From positions 1-64,000 of the forward strand of contig NZ_MLYR01000008.1 of assembly GCF_001866655.1 (NCBI RefSeq): a DNA stretch of 64,000 nt, read 5' to 3'. The DNA is from Bacillus sp. MUM 116 (GTDB lineage Bacteria; Bacillota; Bacilli; Bacillales; Cytobacillaceae). Shown here in pieces: positions 40,801 through 48,724 of the stretch. The notes beneath the pieces were generated by a model that worked only from the letters and a program-made list of their open reading frames with translations, was not told the origin of the DNA and searched no databases. Made by a program: the position numbers and the translations under genes. The first letter of the stretch is position 1; each line of letters opens with the position of its first letter.

Positions 40801-43158
40801 TCAAGTGTTTTTCTTAAACGGTAAATATAAAGTGATGATTGTACCATGTTCTTCTCTGCTTTCTATGGTCAGTTTCATATCTGCAATATGTTGCAGCCTT
40901 TGATTGATGTTGGCAAGGCCTACTCCAAAAACAGTTTCTTTTCCAGACAAAATTTCTTTAATTTTTTGTTCCGACATCCCGACGCCATTGTCTGTAACAG
41001 TGACTTTTATCGATTCGCCTTTTGGCTGGACGGTAAGCTTTACCGTGCCCCCCTGCGTTTTTTTTACAACCCCATGCCGGATTGCATTCTCTACTAAAGG
41101 CTGTATCATCAATGGCATAATCCTATGCTGTAAACAAGTTTCATCTATTTCGAAAATAGTTTGAAGCCTCTCACCATATCTGGCCTGCTCAATATCCACA
41201 TAAGATTTCACCAGTTCAATCTCTCTTTGCAACGTCACCAGCTCGCCACGGTTATCGGTATTAAAAACGATTCTTAGGTATTTGCTGAGACTGCTCAATA
41301 ATTCCCCCGCTTTTTCCGAATCGGTATAGCAAAAGGCCATAATCGCGCTTAGGGCATTATATAAAAAGTGAGGTTTTATTTGCGATTGCAAATAGGCCAT
41401 TTCGTTTATCGCTACTTCCTTTTTGAGTTTTTTTGAAACCTTTTTGGTTCGAATAAACCCGAATACAAATAGTGATAAAACGAGCAGGACAATCAGCAAA
41501 ATGAAAGTTATTAGATTCCGATGTTTCTTTTGTGTAATATATCTGTTCCTAAGTTCACTTTCACCAACTTTATACTTGTCAACAATTTCATTTGTATCAA
41601 AATAATTCATAGCTCGATTCATTATGCTTACTAAGGTATCCATGTCACGGGTCTGTTTAAAAAAATAACAATAATATTTAGGTGACTCTTTAATACGATA
41701 AACAGAAGTCAAATCAAAAAGCTCATTTTTATAAAAATCTTCCAAAAAGACATCTTCATTTTGAATGATATAGTCAATATCTCCTTTTTTTAGTCCGAAA
41801 TACATTTTACTATCACTATCAAAATATGTAATTTGTTCTTTGGGAATGATTGTCTCAATAAAATCTGTTATGGATGTTCCCTTCACTATGCCTACTTTTT
41901 TATGAAGAAGTTCTTGCACGTATTTCATCTTTTTTGAGTTGTCTGTTTTTGCAATCACAGAATACAGTGTGGAAACATAAGGTTGTGAAAAGAGACCGAA
42001 TTTTTGTCTGGTTTGTGTCATGCTAATTGGGAACAGGAGGTCAATATCTTTCTTTTTCACTTTATTAACCTTATCGGACCAACTAAGGTTTTCATCGCGT
42101 ATGAAGCTATAGTTTAACCCAATGAGGTGTGCTATGTTTTCAAAGAGTTCGACACTAGCTCCTGAATATTTACCTTTAGCATTATCATAAAAGGATAAGG
42201 GAGCAAAATTGTCATCCACCATAACACGGACTTTACCAATTGAACGTATAAACTCCTTTTCCTTTTCTGTCATGAAGAAATGATCGTACAAATATGCTTT
42301 CTGCAATTCTTTATCATATTCTGTAACGATTGGACCAATTGCGACGGTAATCGTTTTGTTCAATATCGATAGTAATAGAGGATTGGAGCTGCTAGTAAAT
42401 ATTCTATAGGTATCATAGGTCCGGGAATTAGGAACCGGAAGCGCCAAGAGACCACGATCAATTAAACTTCTATAATTCCCAACGTTTGAGTAAATAAAAT
42501 CAATCTTATTATTCTTTAATGCATCATAGGCAACAGAAAGATTTTTGTATGGATAATATTTTATGTCGCTAAAGGTATTTAGCGGATGACTGTTATCGTC
42601 TTTCATATTTAGTATTCCAATTTTTTTCCCTGTAAGTGTGTACCCAAGTGTATCATCCGTTATTTTTTTATCATTCGAATAAAATATGAAATTCATATTG
42701 ATGCTAATGGGTGCGCTAAGCAAAATATCAGGATAAACTGCTGTACCCCTTTGGATTATTGGTGACAAATCCAATGAGCCATTTGATATTTTATTGAAAA
42801 CATCCTCTGAACTGCTCACTGTAACATAAGATAGTTTTATCCCTAACACTTTTTCAAGTGCGGAGTAAAAGAGTTTATTTACCCCATATTCATTTCCATT
42901 ATTTTTAAATTCATAGAATCCCCCCATGGAATCAAGATTAATAGGAACTTTCAACCCTTTTTTCCTGACTTCAACAAGATACTTCCTTTCTTCTTCTGTG
43001 AATGGAATCGATTTACTGGAAAAAGTGTTTGCACTGTTACTATATTTTTCATAGATTTCATCGTATTTATTTTTGGAGGAGGATGCTTCTGCAGCCGAAA
43101 AACCCGATGTAAGAAGCCAAACCATGACCAAAAGTATGATCACTTTTTTTTCATTCAT
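40801..43158 (-). CDS. Sensor kinase with tandem solute-binding domains and LytS/YesM-type kinase core
   Basis: 785 residues. A signal peptide is followed by two tandem extracellular SBP_bac_3 domains (about 45-270 and 275-510; the second has VRVMVDDNFAPLSFYDNAKGKYSGASVELFENIA), a membrane helix near 525-550 (LITFILLIVLLVLSLFVFGF) and a His_kinase domain with the phospho-accepting His in SQIKPHFLYNALSAIM near 592. The HATPase part has PLVENAIRHG, DNGVGMSE and GVGLANINQRL. This is an EvgS-like sensory head on a LytS-type kinase. It is predicted to sense an amino-acid-like solute and signal to the regulator 27 bases downstream. Confidence 0.9.
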   Translation of the reverse strand: MNEKKVIILLVMVWLLTSGFSAAEASSSKNKYDEIYEKYSNSANTFSSKSIPFTEEERKYLVEVRKKGLKVPINLDSMGGFYEFKNNGNEYGVNKLFYSALEKVLGIKLSYVTVSSSEDVFNKISNGSLDLSPIIQRGTAVYPDILLSAPISINMNFIFYSNDKKITDDTLGYTLTGKKIGILNMKDDNSHPLNTFSDIKYYPYKNLSVAYDALKNNKIDFIYSNVGNYRSLIDRGLLALPVPNSRTYDTYRIFTSSSNPLLLSILNKTITVAIGPIVTEYDKELQKAYLYDHFFMTEKEKEFIRSIGKVRVMVDDNFAPLSFYDNAKGKYSGASVELFENIAHLIGLNYSFIRDENLSWSDKVNKVKKKDIDLLFPISMTQTRQKFGLFSQPYVSTLYSVIAKTDNSKKMKYVQELLHKKVGIVKGTSITDFIETIIPKEQITYFDSDSKMYFGLKKGDIDYIIQNEDVFLEDFYKNELFDLTSVYRIKESPKYYCYFFKQTRDMDTLVSIMNRAMNYFDTNEIVDKYKVGESELRNRYITQKKHRNLITFILLIVLLVLSLFVFGFIRTKKVSKKLKKEVAINEMAYLQSQIKPHFLYNALSAIMAFCYTDSEKAGELLSSLSKYLRIVFNTDNRGELVTLQREIELVKSYVDIEQARYGERLQTIFEIDETCLQHRIMPLMIQPLVENAIRHGVVKKTQGGTVKLTVQPKGESIKVTVTDNGVGMSEQKIKEILSGKETVFGVGLANINQRLQHIADMKLTIESREEHGTIITLYLPFKKNT

Positions 43159-43358
43159 TCAAATAGCCCCTCATGTTGCATTATTTATTTCACCTAATTT
43201 ACGACCCGCTATGGCATTTTTTTATTCAGTATAAAATCGACATCGAGAGATATCAACAATATCTCACAAAATTATCAAAAAAATCATTTTACTTTTATTG
43301 GAGTTAAGACAAGGCTGTTTTCTAAAAATAAAGATAATAATTAATTCTTCAAAATAAT

Positions 43359-43398
43359 AAACGGCTAAGGAAGTAAAAAAGCTTCCTTAGCCGTTTTT
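43359..43398. terminator. Strong 15-bp hairpin terminator
   Basis: AAACGGCTAAGGAAG / CTTCCTTAGCCGTTT with an 8-base loop and flanking T and A runs. It lies directly behind the HU relic on the minus strand. Confidence 0.85.
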
Positions 43399-43400
43399 AA

Positions 43401-43470
43401 TTAGTTACTTAATTTGACAGCTTCTTTCAGTTCTTTAACTGGTTTAAGAGCAGGAACTCATTTCCATTGT
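43401..43470 (-). pseudogene. HU DNA-binding protein C-terminal relic
   Basis: The minus strand reads PALKPVKELKEAVKLSN and stop, close to the C terminus of HU (PAFKPGKALKEAV...). An in-frame stop precedes it (WK, TGA, VPALKP). The intact gene's normal terminator remains just downstream. No N-terminal part is present. Confidence 0.6.
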
Positions 43471-43493
43471 TCCATATCTATTTGGTTACTCTT

Positions 43494-43575
43494 CTATGAT
43501 TGAGCCTCTTCAAAAGCAAGCTCTGGCGGGGGCTGCCTAAACATTTTCGTAAGATTTAAAAGGTATATAAATTTT
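43494..43575 (-). pseudogene. APC permease C-terminal relic
   Basis: The minus strand reads YLLNLTKMFRQPPPELAFEE, then AQS and stop, matching the last residues of the three permeases at 50.4, 59.5 and 62.6 kb almost exactly. Upstream of that the match ends within a few codons and unrelated sequence follows. It sits just downstream of the nitrilase gene. Confidence 0.85.
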
Positions 43576-43589
43576 TAAGAGTTGGTGAA

Positions 43590-43728
43590 TTCGAATCCAA
43601 TTAATCAATCCCCCTTGTTTAAACGCTACATCGCGGCCATTCTTATTCCAATATCTTTCTAATTCGGCAACTAATCCTTCACGCTAAATTTTCTAGGATT
43701 TATAGTCCAGCGAATTCGGTTCAAATAA
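43590..43728 (-). pseudogene. Unidentified coding-like fragment
   Basis: The minus strand contains RIRWTINPRKFS, then after a frame change REGLVAELERYWNKNGRDVA and FKQGGLINWIRIHQ. It looks like decayed coding sequence of a soluble protein, with no start codon or ribosome site. No family was recognised. It lies between the nitrilase stop and the permease relic. Confidence 0.4.
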
Positions 43729-44559
43729 TTAGATCTTAATTTCCCAAATTCCCTTTTCAATTTCCTTTGAAGGAGTAGTAAATATCACCCTTCGCTCTTT
43801 CAGATAGTCATACTGTTGTCTACTCTCCTGAACAAGCGACAAGTCAATCGATACGGATAATACTTCCTCTTCACGTCCTGCTTCAGCAATGATCCGACCA
43901 AATGGATCAACTACAACGCTCTCTCCACAAAACGTCGTTTCCCCTAGCTGTCCAAGTCGATTTACCAAAGCGACAAATATTTGATTCTCATGTGCTCTGG
44001 CTTGAACGGCAACTCGGTGTACGGAACCGTCCCAATTTCCATCTGTCACCAACAATAGCTCGGCTCCCATACTGGCAACTGCACGTGCTGTTTCCGGAAA
44101 TTCTATATCGTAACAAATAAGCAGCCCAACTTTTGTTCCTTGCCAGCTGCAGCTCCGAAAACAATTTCCGGCTTTAACTCCCTCAGATTCCTCTCCCCAC
44201 AAATGGGTTTTACGATAAGAAAGCAATAATCCTGTCGGACCTACAAGAACCGTTGTGTTATAAATATTTTCTCCCTCTTTTTCGTATAAACCAACAACAA
44301 TGGAAGTATTAGCTTCCTTCGCTTTACGTTCTAAATGTTTAACAATAGGTCCATTTAACTGCTCGGCTAATGCCCGGCAATCCTCTGGAAAAGGAAATCC
44401 TACCGGAGAAGGAAATCCCATGATAAATGTCTCGGGAAACAAAATGAGATCGTGAGAATGACCATATTGATCGACGATATGATCCAAACGAGCAAGATTG
44501 TTCTCTGGCCTCCCGTCTTCACAAATGAGTTGTGCTAATGCGATATTTACCTTTTTCAT
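43729..44559 (-). CDS. Carbon-nitrogen hydrolase (nitrilase superfamily amidase)
   Basis: 276 residues with the full catalytic set: Glu43 (DLILFPETFIMGFPSP), Lys near 112 (YRKTHLWGEES) and Cys near 147 (GLLICYDIEFPE), plus the second Glu in the loop. Aliphatic amidases and N-carbamoyl-putrescine/omega-amidase types share this pattern. It is the second gene of a likely two-gene operon, 23 bases after a ureohydrolase gene, under a sigma-54 promoter. Together they could release two nitrogen atoms from a guanidino or ureido amide. Downstream lies the relic of a permease that may once have belonged to the operon. AAAGGAGG precedes the ATG. Confidence 0.9.
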   Translation of the reverse strand: MKKVNIALAQLICEDGRPENNLARLDHIVDQYGHSHDLILFPETFIMGFPSPVGFPFPEDCRALAEQLNGPIVKHLERKAKEANTSIVVGLYEKEGENIYNTTVLVGPTGLLLSYRKTHLWGEESEGVKAGNCFRSCSWQGTKVGLLICYDIEFPETARAVASMGAELLLVTDGNWDGSVHRVAVQARAHENQIFVALVNRLGQLGETTFCGESVVVDPFGRIIAEAGREEEVLSVSIDLSLVQESRQQYDYLKERRVIFTTPSKEIEKGIWEIKI

Positions 44560-44582
44560 TATAAAAGCCTCCTTTATTCGAT

Positions 44583-45584
44583 TTAATATTTACTGTCCTG
44601 TATGTTTACTTCTTTACCTTGAACAACTGTGTCTTTAGTAAGAAGCTTCCTCTTTTTCTTTAACGCCGTAAGCGTAATCATTTCAAACATAACAGAAGAA
44701 GCGAGTACTGCTGTGATTTCATTGCTGTCATAGGAAGGCAATACTTCTACTAGATCAAATCCAACGATATTAAGGCCATCAAGACCCCTTACGTATTCTA
44801 ACGCTTCAAAGCTTGTCGGTCCTCCAACTTCCGGGGTCCCAGTTCCGGGAGCATAAGCCGGGTCGACAAAGTCGATATCGTAAGTAACAAAAACAGGACG
44901 GTCACCGACGCGCTCATGAATACGTTTCATGACTTCATTAAATCCGATTTGCCGTACCTCCCTCATAGGAATAACCTCAAACCCTAAATCCCTAGCATCT
45001 TCAATATCATTAATGCTATAAAGAGGGCCCCTCATGCCTACTTGTATGGAGTGATCAACATCTAAAAGACCTTCCTCAACAGCACGGCGGAACGGTGTTC
45101 CATGCATATATTTTTCACCGTAATAGTTGTCCCACGTATCTCCATGTGAATCAAAATGGACGAGTGCAATTGGTCCATATTGATTGTAGAAAGCTCTTAA
45201 ACTCCCAAGCGTTATCGAATGGTCTCCACCCATAATAATCGGAATAATTCCTTTCTCAACGATCGGTGTTAATTCTTCCACCATATTGTCATAAGTACGA
45301 TGGATATTACCCGGAATCACATCTACATCGCCATAGTCAACACCAGAACAGTAATCAAATATATTAATATCCATGTCAGGATTGTAAGGCCTTAGCAGCA
45401 CCGAAAAATTACGAATGTGCTGCGGGCCGTTACGTTGGCCGGTTCGGTATGAAGCGGCTGTATCAAAAGGAACACCTACCACTACAAAATCAACATCATC
45501 TGTTGTTCTGATTTGTTCTAATCTCATAAACGTGCGGACACCACAAAATCGTGGTGACTTTGCTGAATCTTTTGGTTGATACAT
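44583..45584 (-). CDS. Ureohydrolase (agmatinase/guanidino-acid hydrolase family), sigma-54 controlled
   Basis: 333 residues with the arginase-fold metal ligands GGDHSITLG (near 130), FDSHGDTW (near 153) and TYDIDFVDPAYAPGTGTPEVGG (near 238-258). It differs clearly from the ureohydrolase at 31978-32976, so it is not a recent copy. The start is the ATG at 45584, because TAGGAGG lies seven bases upstream; the longer frame to 45605 contains that site. It is first in an operon with the nitrilase-family amidase and lies beside a sigma-54 activator gene. The substrate (agmatine, guanidinobutyrate, guanidine or other) cannot be fixed by eye. Confidence 0.88.
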   Translation of the reverse strand: MYQPKDSAKSPRFCGVRTFMRLEQIRTTDDVDFVVVGVPFDTAASYRTGQRNGPQHIRNFSVLLRPYNPDMDINIFDYCSGVDYGDVDVIPGNIHRTYDNMVEELTPIVEKGIIPIIMGGDHSITLGSLRAFYNQYGPIALVHFDSHGDTWDNYYGEKYMHGTPFRRAVEEGLLDVDHSIQVGMRGPLYSINDIEDARDLGFEVIPMREVRQIGFNEVMKRIHERVGDRPVFVTYDIDFVDPAYAPGTGTPEVGGPTSFEALEYVRGLDGLNIVGFDLVEVLPSYDSNEITAVLASSVMFEMITLTALKKKRKLLTKDTVVQGKEVNIQDSKY

Positions 45585-45624
45585 AATGAACCTCCTACTA
45601 GTCATTTTCGCTCACTAATTTAAT

Positions 45625-45641
45625 TGCAAGAATAATACCAA
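45625..45641 (-). promoter_or_regulatory. Sigma-54 (-24/-12) promoter of the ureohydrolase-amidase operon
   Basis: The minus strand reads TTGGTATTATTCTTGCA. GG and GC are exactly 10 bases apart, as required, with the TTGC of the -12 element intact. It lies 40 bases before the start codon and next to a sigma-54 activator gene. Confidence 0.82.
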
Positions 45642-45681
45642 GATTTAAGCGTTGGAAAATAGACTTTTATGTCGATAGGTT

Positions 45682-45697
45682 GATTCATATTTGAATA
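45682..45697. promoter_or_regulatory. Upstream activator dyad 1
   Basis: GATTCATATTTGAATA: arms ATTCA and TGAAT around TATT, about 45 bases upstream of the sigma-54 promoter. Matches two other dyads (45732-45747 and 48631-48646). Confidence 0.65.
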
Positions 45698-45720
45698 GGT
45701 CCAGCAAAATTCTGATTCAG

Positions 45721-47142
45721 TTATAAATCAAGATTCATTTTTGAATCAATTCCGTATTTTTTTAGTCTCCTTACAACAGTTGGTTGACTTAACCCAAGAT
45801 GTTCCGCTATTTCACGGGTTGTTTTATACTGCATGTAAGCTCTCCTAAGATGGCGAGACTCTACTTCATCGAGAATTTCCTGTAATGTTTTTCTTCTACC
45901 TTCAGTATGGTCGAATGACCATTCAAAGTTCTGTTGGCGATTCTTTTGAGGAATATAAAATGGCAACTGATCAGGATAAATCGCTCTTGTTTCCGTAGTT
46001 ATTACAAGTCTTTCAATCAAGTTTTCCAGTTCACGTACGTTCCCCGGCCAATTATAAGAGATCAGTTGATCAACGGTGGCTGCGTCTAAAAATTTATTCG
46101 TGCTGTTTTTTTCGTTAAAGTTTTTCAAATGATAATGTGCCAACATGGCAATATCTTCTTTCCGTTCCCTGAGAGGAGGGATTTGGATTGGAATAACGTT
46201 AAGCCGATAGAAAAGATCTTGGCGAAACTTCCCTTGACTTACCATATCCTTTAAATTCTGATTGGTCGAAGCAATGAGCCGGAAATCAATATTCTTTACC
46301 TTAACCCCACCAACCGGGGTTATCTTTTTCTCTTGAAGTACCTTCAACAGTTTTGCTTGAACTGAAAGGGGTAGTTCACCGATTTCGTCTAGAAATAAAG
46401 TCCCCTTATCAGCAAGCTCAATAAGGCCATGTTTTCCATTTTTATTAGCTCCGGTAAATGAACCCTCTTCATATCCAAACATTTCCGATTCAAATAATGA
46501 TTCGGGAATCGCTCCGCAGTTTACTTCAATGAATGCTTCTCTCTTCCGTTCGCTTTTATTATGAAGACCACGAGCAAATACGTTCTTCCCTACCCCCGAC
46601 TCTCCATAAAACACAACATTTGCGTCCGATTTTGCCACCCGCTGTACCAATTCCCATATTCGTTGAATGGTTTTGCTTTTTATAACGATATCCTCCGTGC
46701 TATCGGCTTTTTCACCCAATTCTTTTATTACAGATTGATAATGCTCCATCTTTGTTTTTAACTCTTCGTACTTTTCTTTTAAAGTTTCAATTTCTGTTAA
46801 ATCATGTGAAAAGCTGATGACGCGAATAATCTCTCCAGCTTCGTTCATTACAGGGAAACCCGTTGCCATTACCACACGTCCAGTCGTCGTGTGCTGCATT
46901 ACTTGAATTTCCTTTTTTGCTTTTAAAACCATCTTTGTAACCGATGGGGAGAAAATGCTCTCTGCTTCAAGCTGAAATACTGATTTTCCAATTAAAAATG
47001 AAACATCCTTTCCGTAAATGGCTTGGCAATTCGGACTTGCTCTTAATACAATTCCTTTTCCATCCGTAATCACTATGTTATCTTTCGAGGCTTTAAGAAT
47101 TGCATCCAATTCGATTTGAAGAATTCCAAAGTGTTTTTCCAT
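45721..47142 (-). CDS. Sigma-54-dependent activator (PAS, AAA+, Fis-type HTH)
   Basis: 473 residues. The PAS domain (about 8-125) includes IVITDGKGIVLRASPNCQAIYGK. The central AAA+ domain (about 165-390) has Walker A GESGVGKNVFAR, the sigma-54 contact loop as GSFTGANKNG (Ala of the usual GAFTGA replaced by Ser), Walker B TLFLDEIGELP and the arginine region FRQDLFYRLNV. The Fis-like HTH ends the protein (TTREIAEHLGLSQPTVVRRLKKYG). The layout resembles B. subtilis RocR. It probably activates the adjacent ureohydrolase operon and the YitT gene through the shared ATTCA-TGAAT dyads. Upstream activator site 2 lies inside its 3' end. Confidence 0.93.
   Translation of the reverse strand: MEKHFGILQIELDAILKASKDNIVITDGKGIVLRASPNCQAIYGKDVSFLIGKSVFQLEAESIFSPSVTKMVLKAKKEIQVMQHTTTGRVVMATGFPVMNEAGEIIRVISFSHDLTEIETLKEKYEELKTKMEHYQSVIKELGEKADSTEDIVIKSKTIQRIWELVQRVAKSDANVVFYGESGVGKNVFARGLHNKSERKREAFIEVNCGAIPESLFESEMFGYEEGSFTGANKNGKHGLIELADKGTLFLDEIGELPLSVQAKLLKVLQEKKITPVGGVKVKNIDFRLIASTNQNLKDMVSQGKFRQDLFYRLNVIPIQIPPLRERKEDIAMLAHYHLKNFNEKNSTNKFLDAATVDQLISYNWPGNVRELENLIERLVITTETRAIYPDQLPFYIPQKNRQQNFEWSFDHTEGRRKTLQEILDEVESRHLRRAYMQYKTTREIAEHLGLSQPTVVRRLKKYGIDSKMNLDL
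45732..45747. promoter_or_regulatory. Upstream activator dyad 2
   Basis: GATTCATTTTTGAATC: perfect 6-bp arms around TTTT, within the last codons of the activator gene and about 95 bases upstream of the sigma-54 promoter. Confidence 0.6.
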
Positions 47143-47287
47143 ATAATCACTGCCTTTGTGAATTAATTTTCTTATTATTAAGATAACAATTCATTTTCAA
47201 AGTAAAAAGGCTTTTCAATAGAACCCTTGAACTTATTAATTAATTATCGGAAATTTAAAAATACTGTATATTTTAGGAAAAATCAGA

Positions 47288-47317
47288 AAAAGACACGAGC
47301 ACTTTTAACCCGTGTCA
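47288..47317 (-). terminator. Terminator behind the IclR relic
   Basis: On the minus strand GACACG...CGTGTC closes an 18-base loop and is followed by TTTTTC. Confidence 0.7.
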
Positions 47318-47321
47318 TTTA

Positions 47322-47535
47322 TTATGTGGTTGGAATATATCCAAATTTCCGTGAAATCTCAAGTACAGCACTCTTTACCTTTTCAACCAACGAAGGCAGC
47401 ATCTCTTTTCGGTAATTCACATTAAGGCCTGCAATACTAATACTTGCAATGATAGACCCTTTGTAATTAAAAATAGGAGCAGCTACACTAGATATTTGGC
47501 TGCTAATAAACCTTGATATCCATTCGAAAACTCTA
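47322..47535 (-). pseudogene. IclR-family regulator C-terminal relic
   Basis: The minus strand reads FISSQISSVAAPIFNYKGSI, then IASISIAGLNVNYRKEMLPS and LVEKVKSAVLEISRKFGYIPTT with a stop at 47322. This is the last part of the IclR effector domain (SVAAPIF-Y-GxxxAxISIAG and the final helix). The N-terminal HTH is absent and upstream frames are broken. Its target genes are unknown; the neighbours are the activator and YitT genes. Confidence 0.8.
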
Positions 47536-47626
47536 GGGGGTATAATGGCTGGCTGCTGGAATAGTCTACTTGATTTTCCTTAAACCAATCGAAATAATAT
47601 TATTTTCTCTCTAATCGCATTAATAT

Positions 47627-48469
47627 CTAATGTTTGTGTTTATCATGGTAAAATCCTTCCCCAAGCACTTCGTACACATCATTAACACTAACAAAAGCAT
47701 AGGGATCGGTTCCCTGTATCAATAATTTTAGTCGTCCTATTTCATTTCTGTTAACGACACAGTAAAGTACTTCCTTACTCTCTCCCGTGTATCCCCCCTT
47801 GCCGTTAAGTAAAGTTACACCTCGTTCCATTTCCATCGTAATCTTCTTCGCAATCTCAGAGGTTACATTCGAGATAATCATTACGGCTTTGGCTTTATAT
47901 GCTGCCTCTTGAACATAATCTATGACTTTTGCTCCAATAAAAACAGCTACAAGGGTATACATAGCACGGGTAAGATCAAGATAAATAAGTGATATAGCCA
48001 CGACGATTAAATCAGAAAAGAACAGCGTACGCCCAATGCTCCATCCCATGTATTTTTTCAAAAGATGTGCAATGATGTCGATTCCATCTGTTGCCCCGCC
48101 AAAACGAAATACTATCCCTAATCCAATACCGACCGTAACACCAGCATAAAGAGAGGCAAGCATTAAATCCTGTAATGGTAAAGAGAAGTTTTCAAAAACA
48201 CTAAGAAATACAGATAACGATACGGTCCCCACTATCGTATAAATAAAGGAGGTTTTCCCCAGTGTTTTCCAGCCAAGAAACATAAGCGGAATATTGATCA
48301 CTAAATTGACTAACCCAGGATCCCAATTAAAGATAAATTTCAGTAATATGGTTATACCAGTAATACCGCCTTCTGTTAAACCGTTACTTATGTTAAAGCA
48401 ATCAACGCCAAAACCCATAATAGCAGATCCTACAATAATTGCTATTATGGGTTTTATTTTAAGTTTCAT
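47627..48469 (-). CDS. YitT family membrane protein (DUF161/DUF2179)
   Basis: 280 residues. Five hydrophobic segments occupy the first 175 residues (IGFGV-type start with GVDCFNISNGLTEGGITGITILL, and later GIGLGIVFRFGGATDGIDIIAHLLKK). The soluble C-terminal DUF2179 domain (about 190-275) has RGVTLLNGKGGYTGESKEVLYCVVNR and ends with DVYEVLGEGF. The family is widespread in Bacillus, with uncertain transport or signalling function. A sigma-54 promoter is seen about 85 bases before the start, unusual for this family, and may place it under the nearby activator. Confidence 0.9.
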   Translation of the reverse strand: MKLKIKPIIAIIVGSAIMGFGVDCFNISNGLTEGGITGITILLKFIFNWDPGLVNLVINIPLMFLGWKTLGKTSFIYTIVGTVSLSVFLSVFENFSLPLQDLMLASLYAGVTVGIGLGIVFRFGGATDGIDIIAHLLKKYMGWSIGRTLFFSDLIVVAISLIYLDLTRAMYTLVAVFIGAKVIDYVQEAAYKAKAVMIISNVTSEIAKKITMEMERGVTLLNGKGGYTGESKEVLYCVVNRNEIGRLKLLIQGTDPYAFVSVNDVYEVLGEGFYHDKHKH

Positions 48470-48553
48470 TTAACTCGCCCCCAATGATAAAAGCATTATG
48501 CATGGCTTTTCCTCTTCAAACTAACGGAATAACTATAACCGTTTAAAACATTA

Positions 48554-48572
48554 ATGCATGTTTTATGCCAAA
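48554..48572 (-). promoter_or_regulatory. Sigma-54 (-24/-12) promoter of the YitT gene
   Basis: The minus strand reads TTTGGCATAAAACATGCATT: GG and GC 10 bases apart, with the TGGCA and TGCA blocks both intact. Followed 85 bases on by the YitT start. Confidence 0.8.
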
Positions 48573-48630
48573 TTGTATTACCGGTTTTTAGTACTATTTA
48601 ACCAAAAGAGGTATTTAATTTTGAATAAAC

Positions 48631-48646
48631 TATTCGTATTTGAATA
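48631..48646. promoter_or_regulatory. Upstream activator dyad 3
   Basis: TATTCGTATTTGAATA, matching 45682-45697 at 13 of 16 positions, lies about 60 bases upstream of the YitT sigma-54 promoter. A half-match (TTTTGAATAAA) follows closer to the promoter. Confidence 0.6.
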
Positions 48647-48684
48647 ACCATTACTGGGTTAATATCCAAAATAGGTTCAAATCT

Positions 48685-48715
48685 AAAAGAGGATTCTAGG
48701 GCAGAATCCTCTTTT
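48685..48715. terminator. Bidirectional terminator
   Basis: AAAAGAGGATTC / GAATCCTCTTTT perfect 12-bp stem with a 7-base loop, just after the amidohydrolase stop on the minus strand and before the YitT control region. Confidence 0.85.
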
Positions 48716-48724
48716 TATCACATG

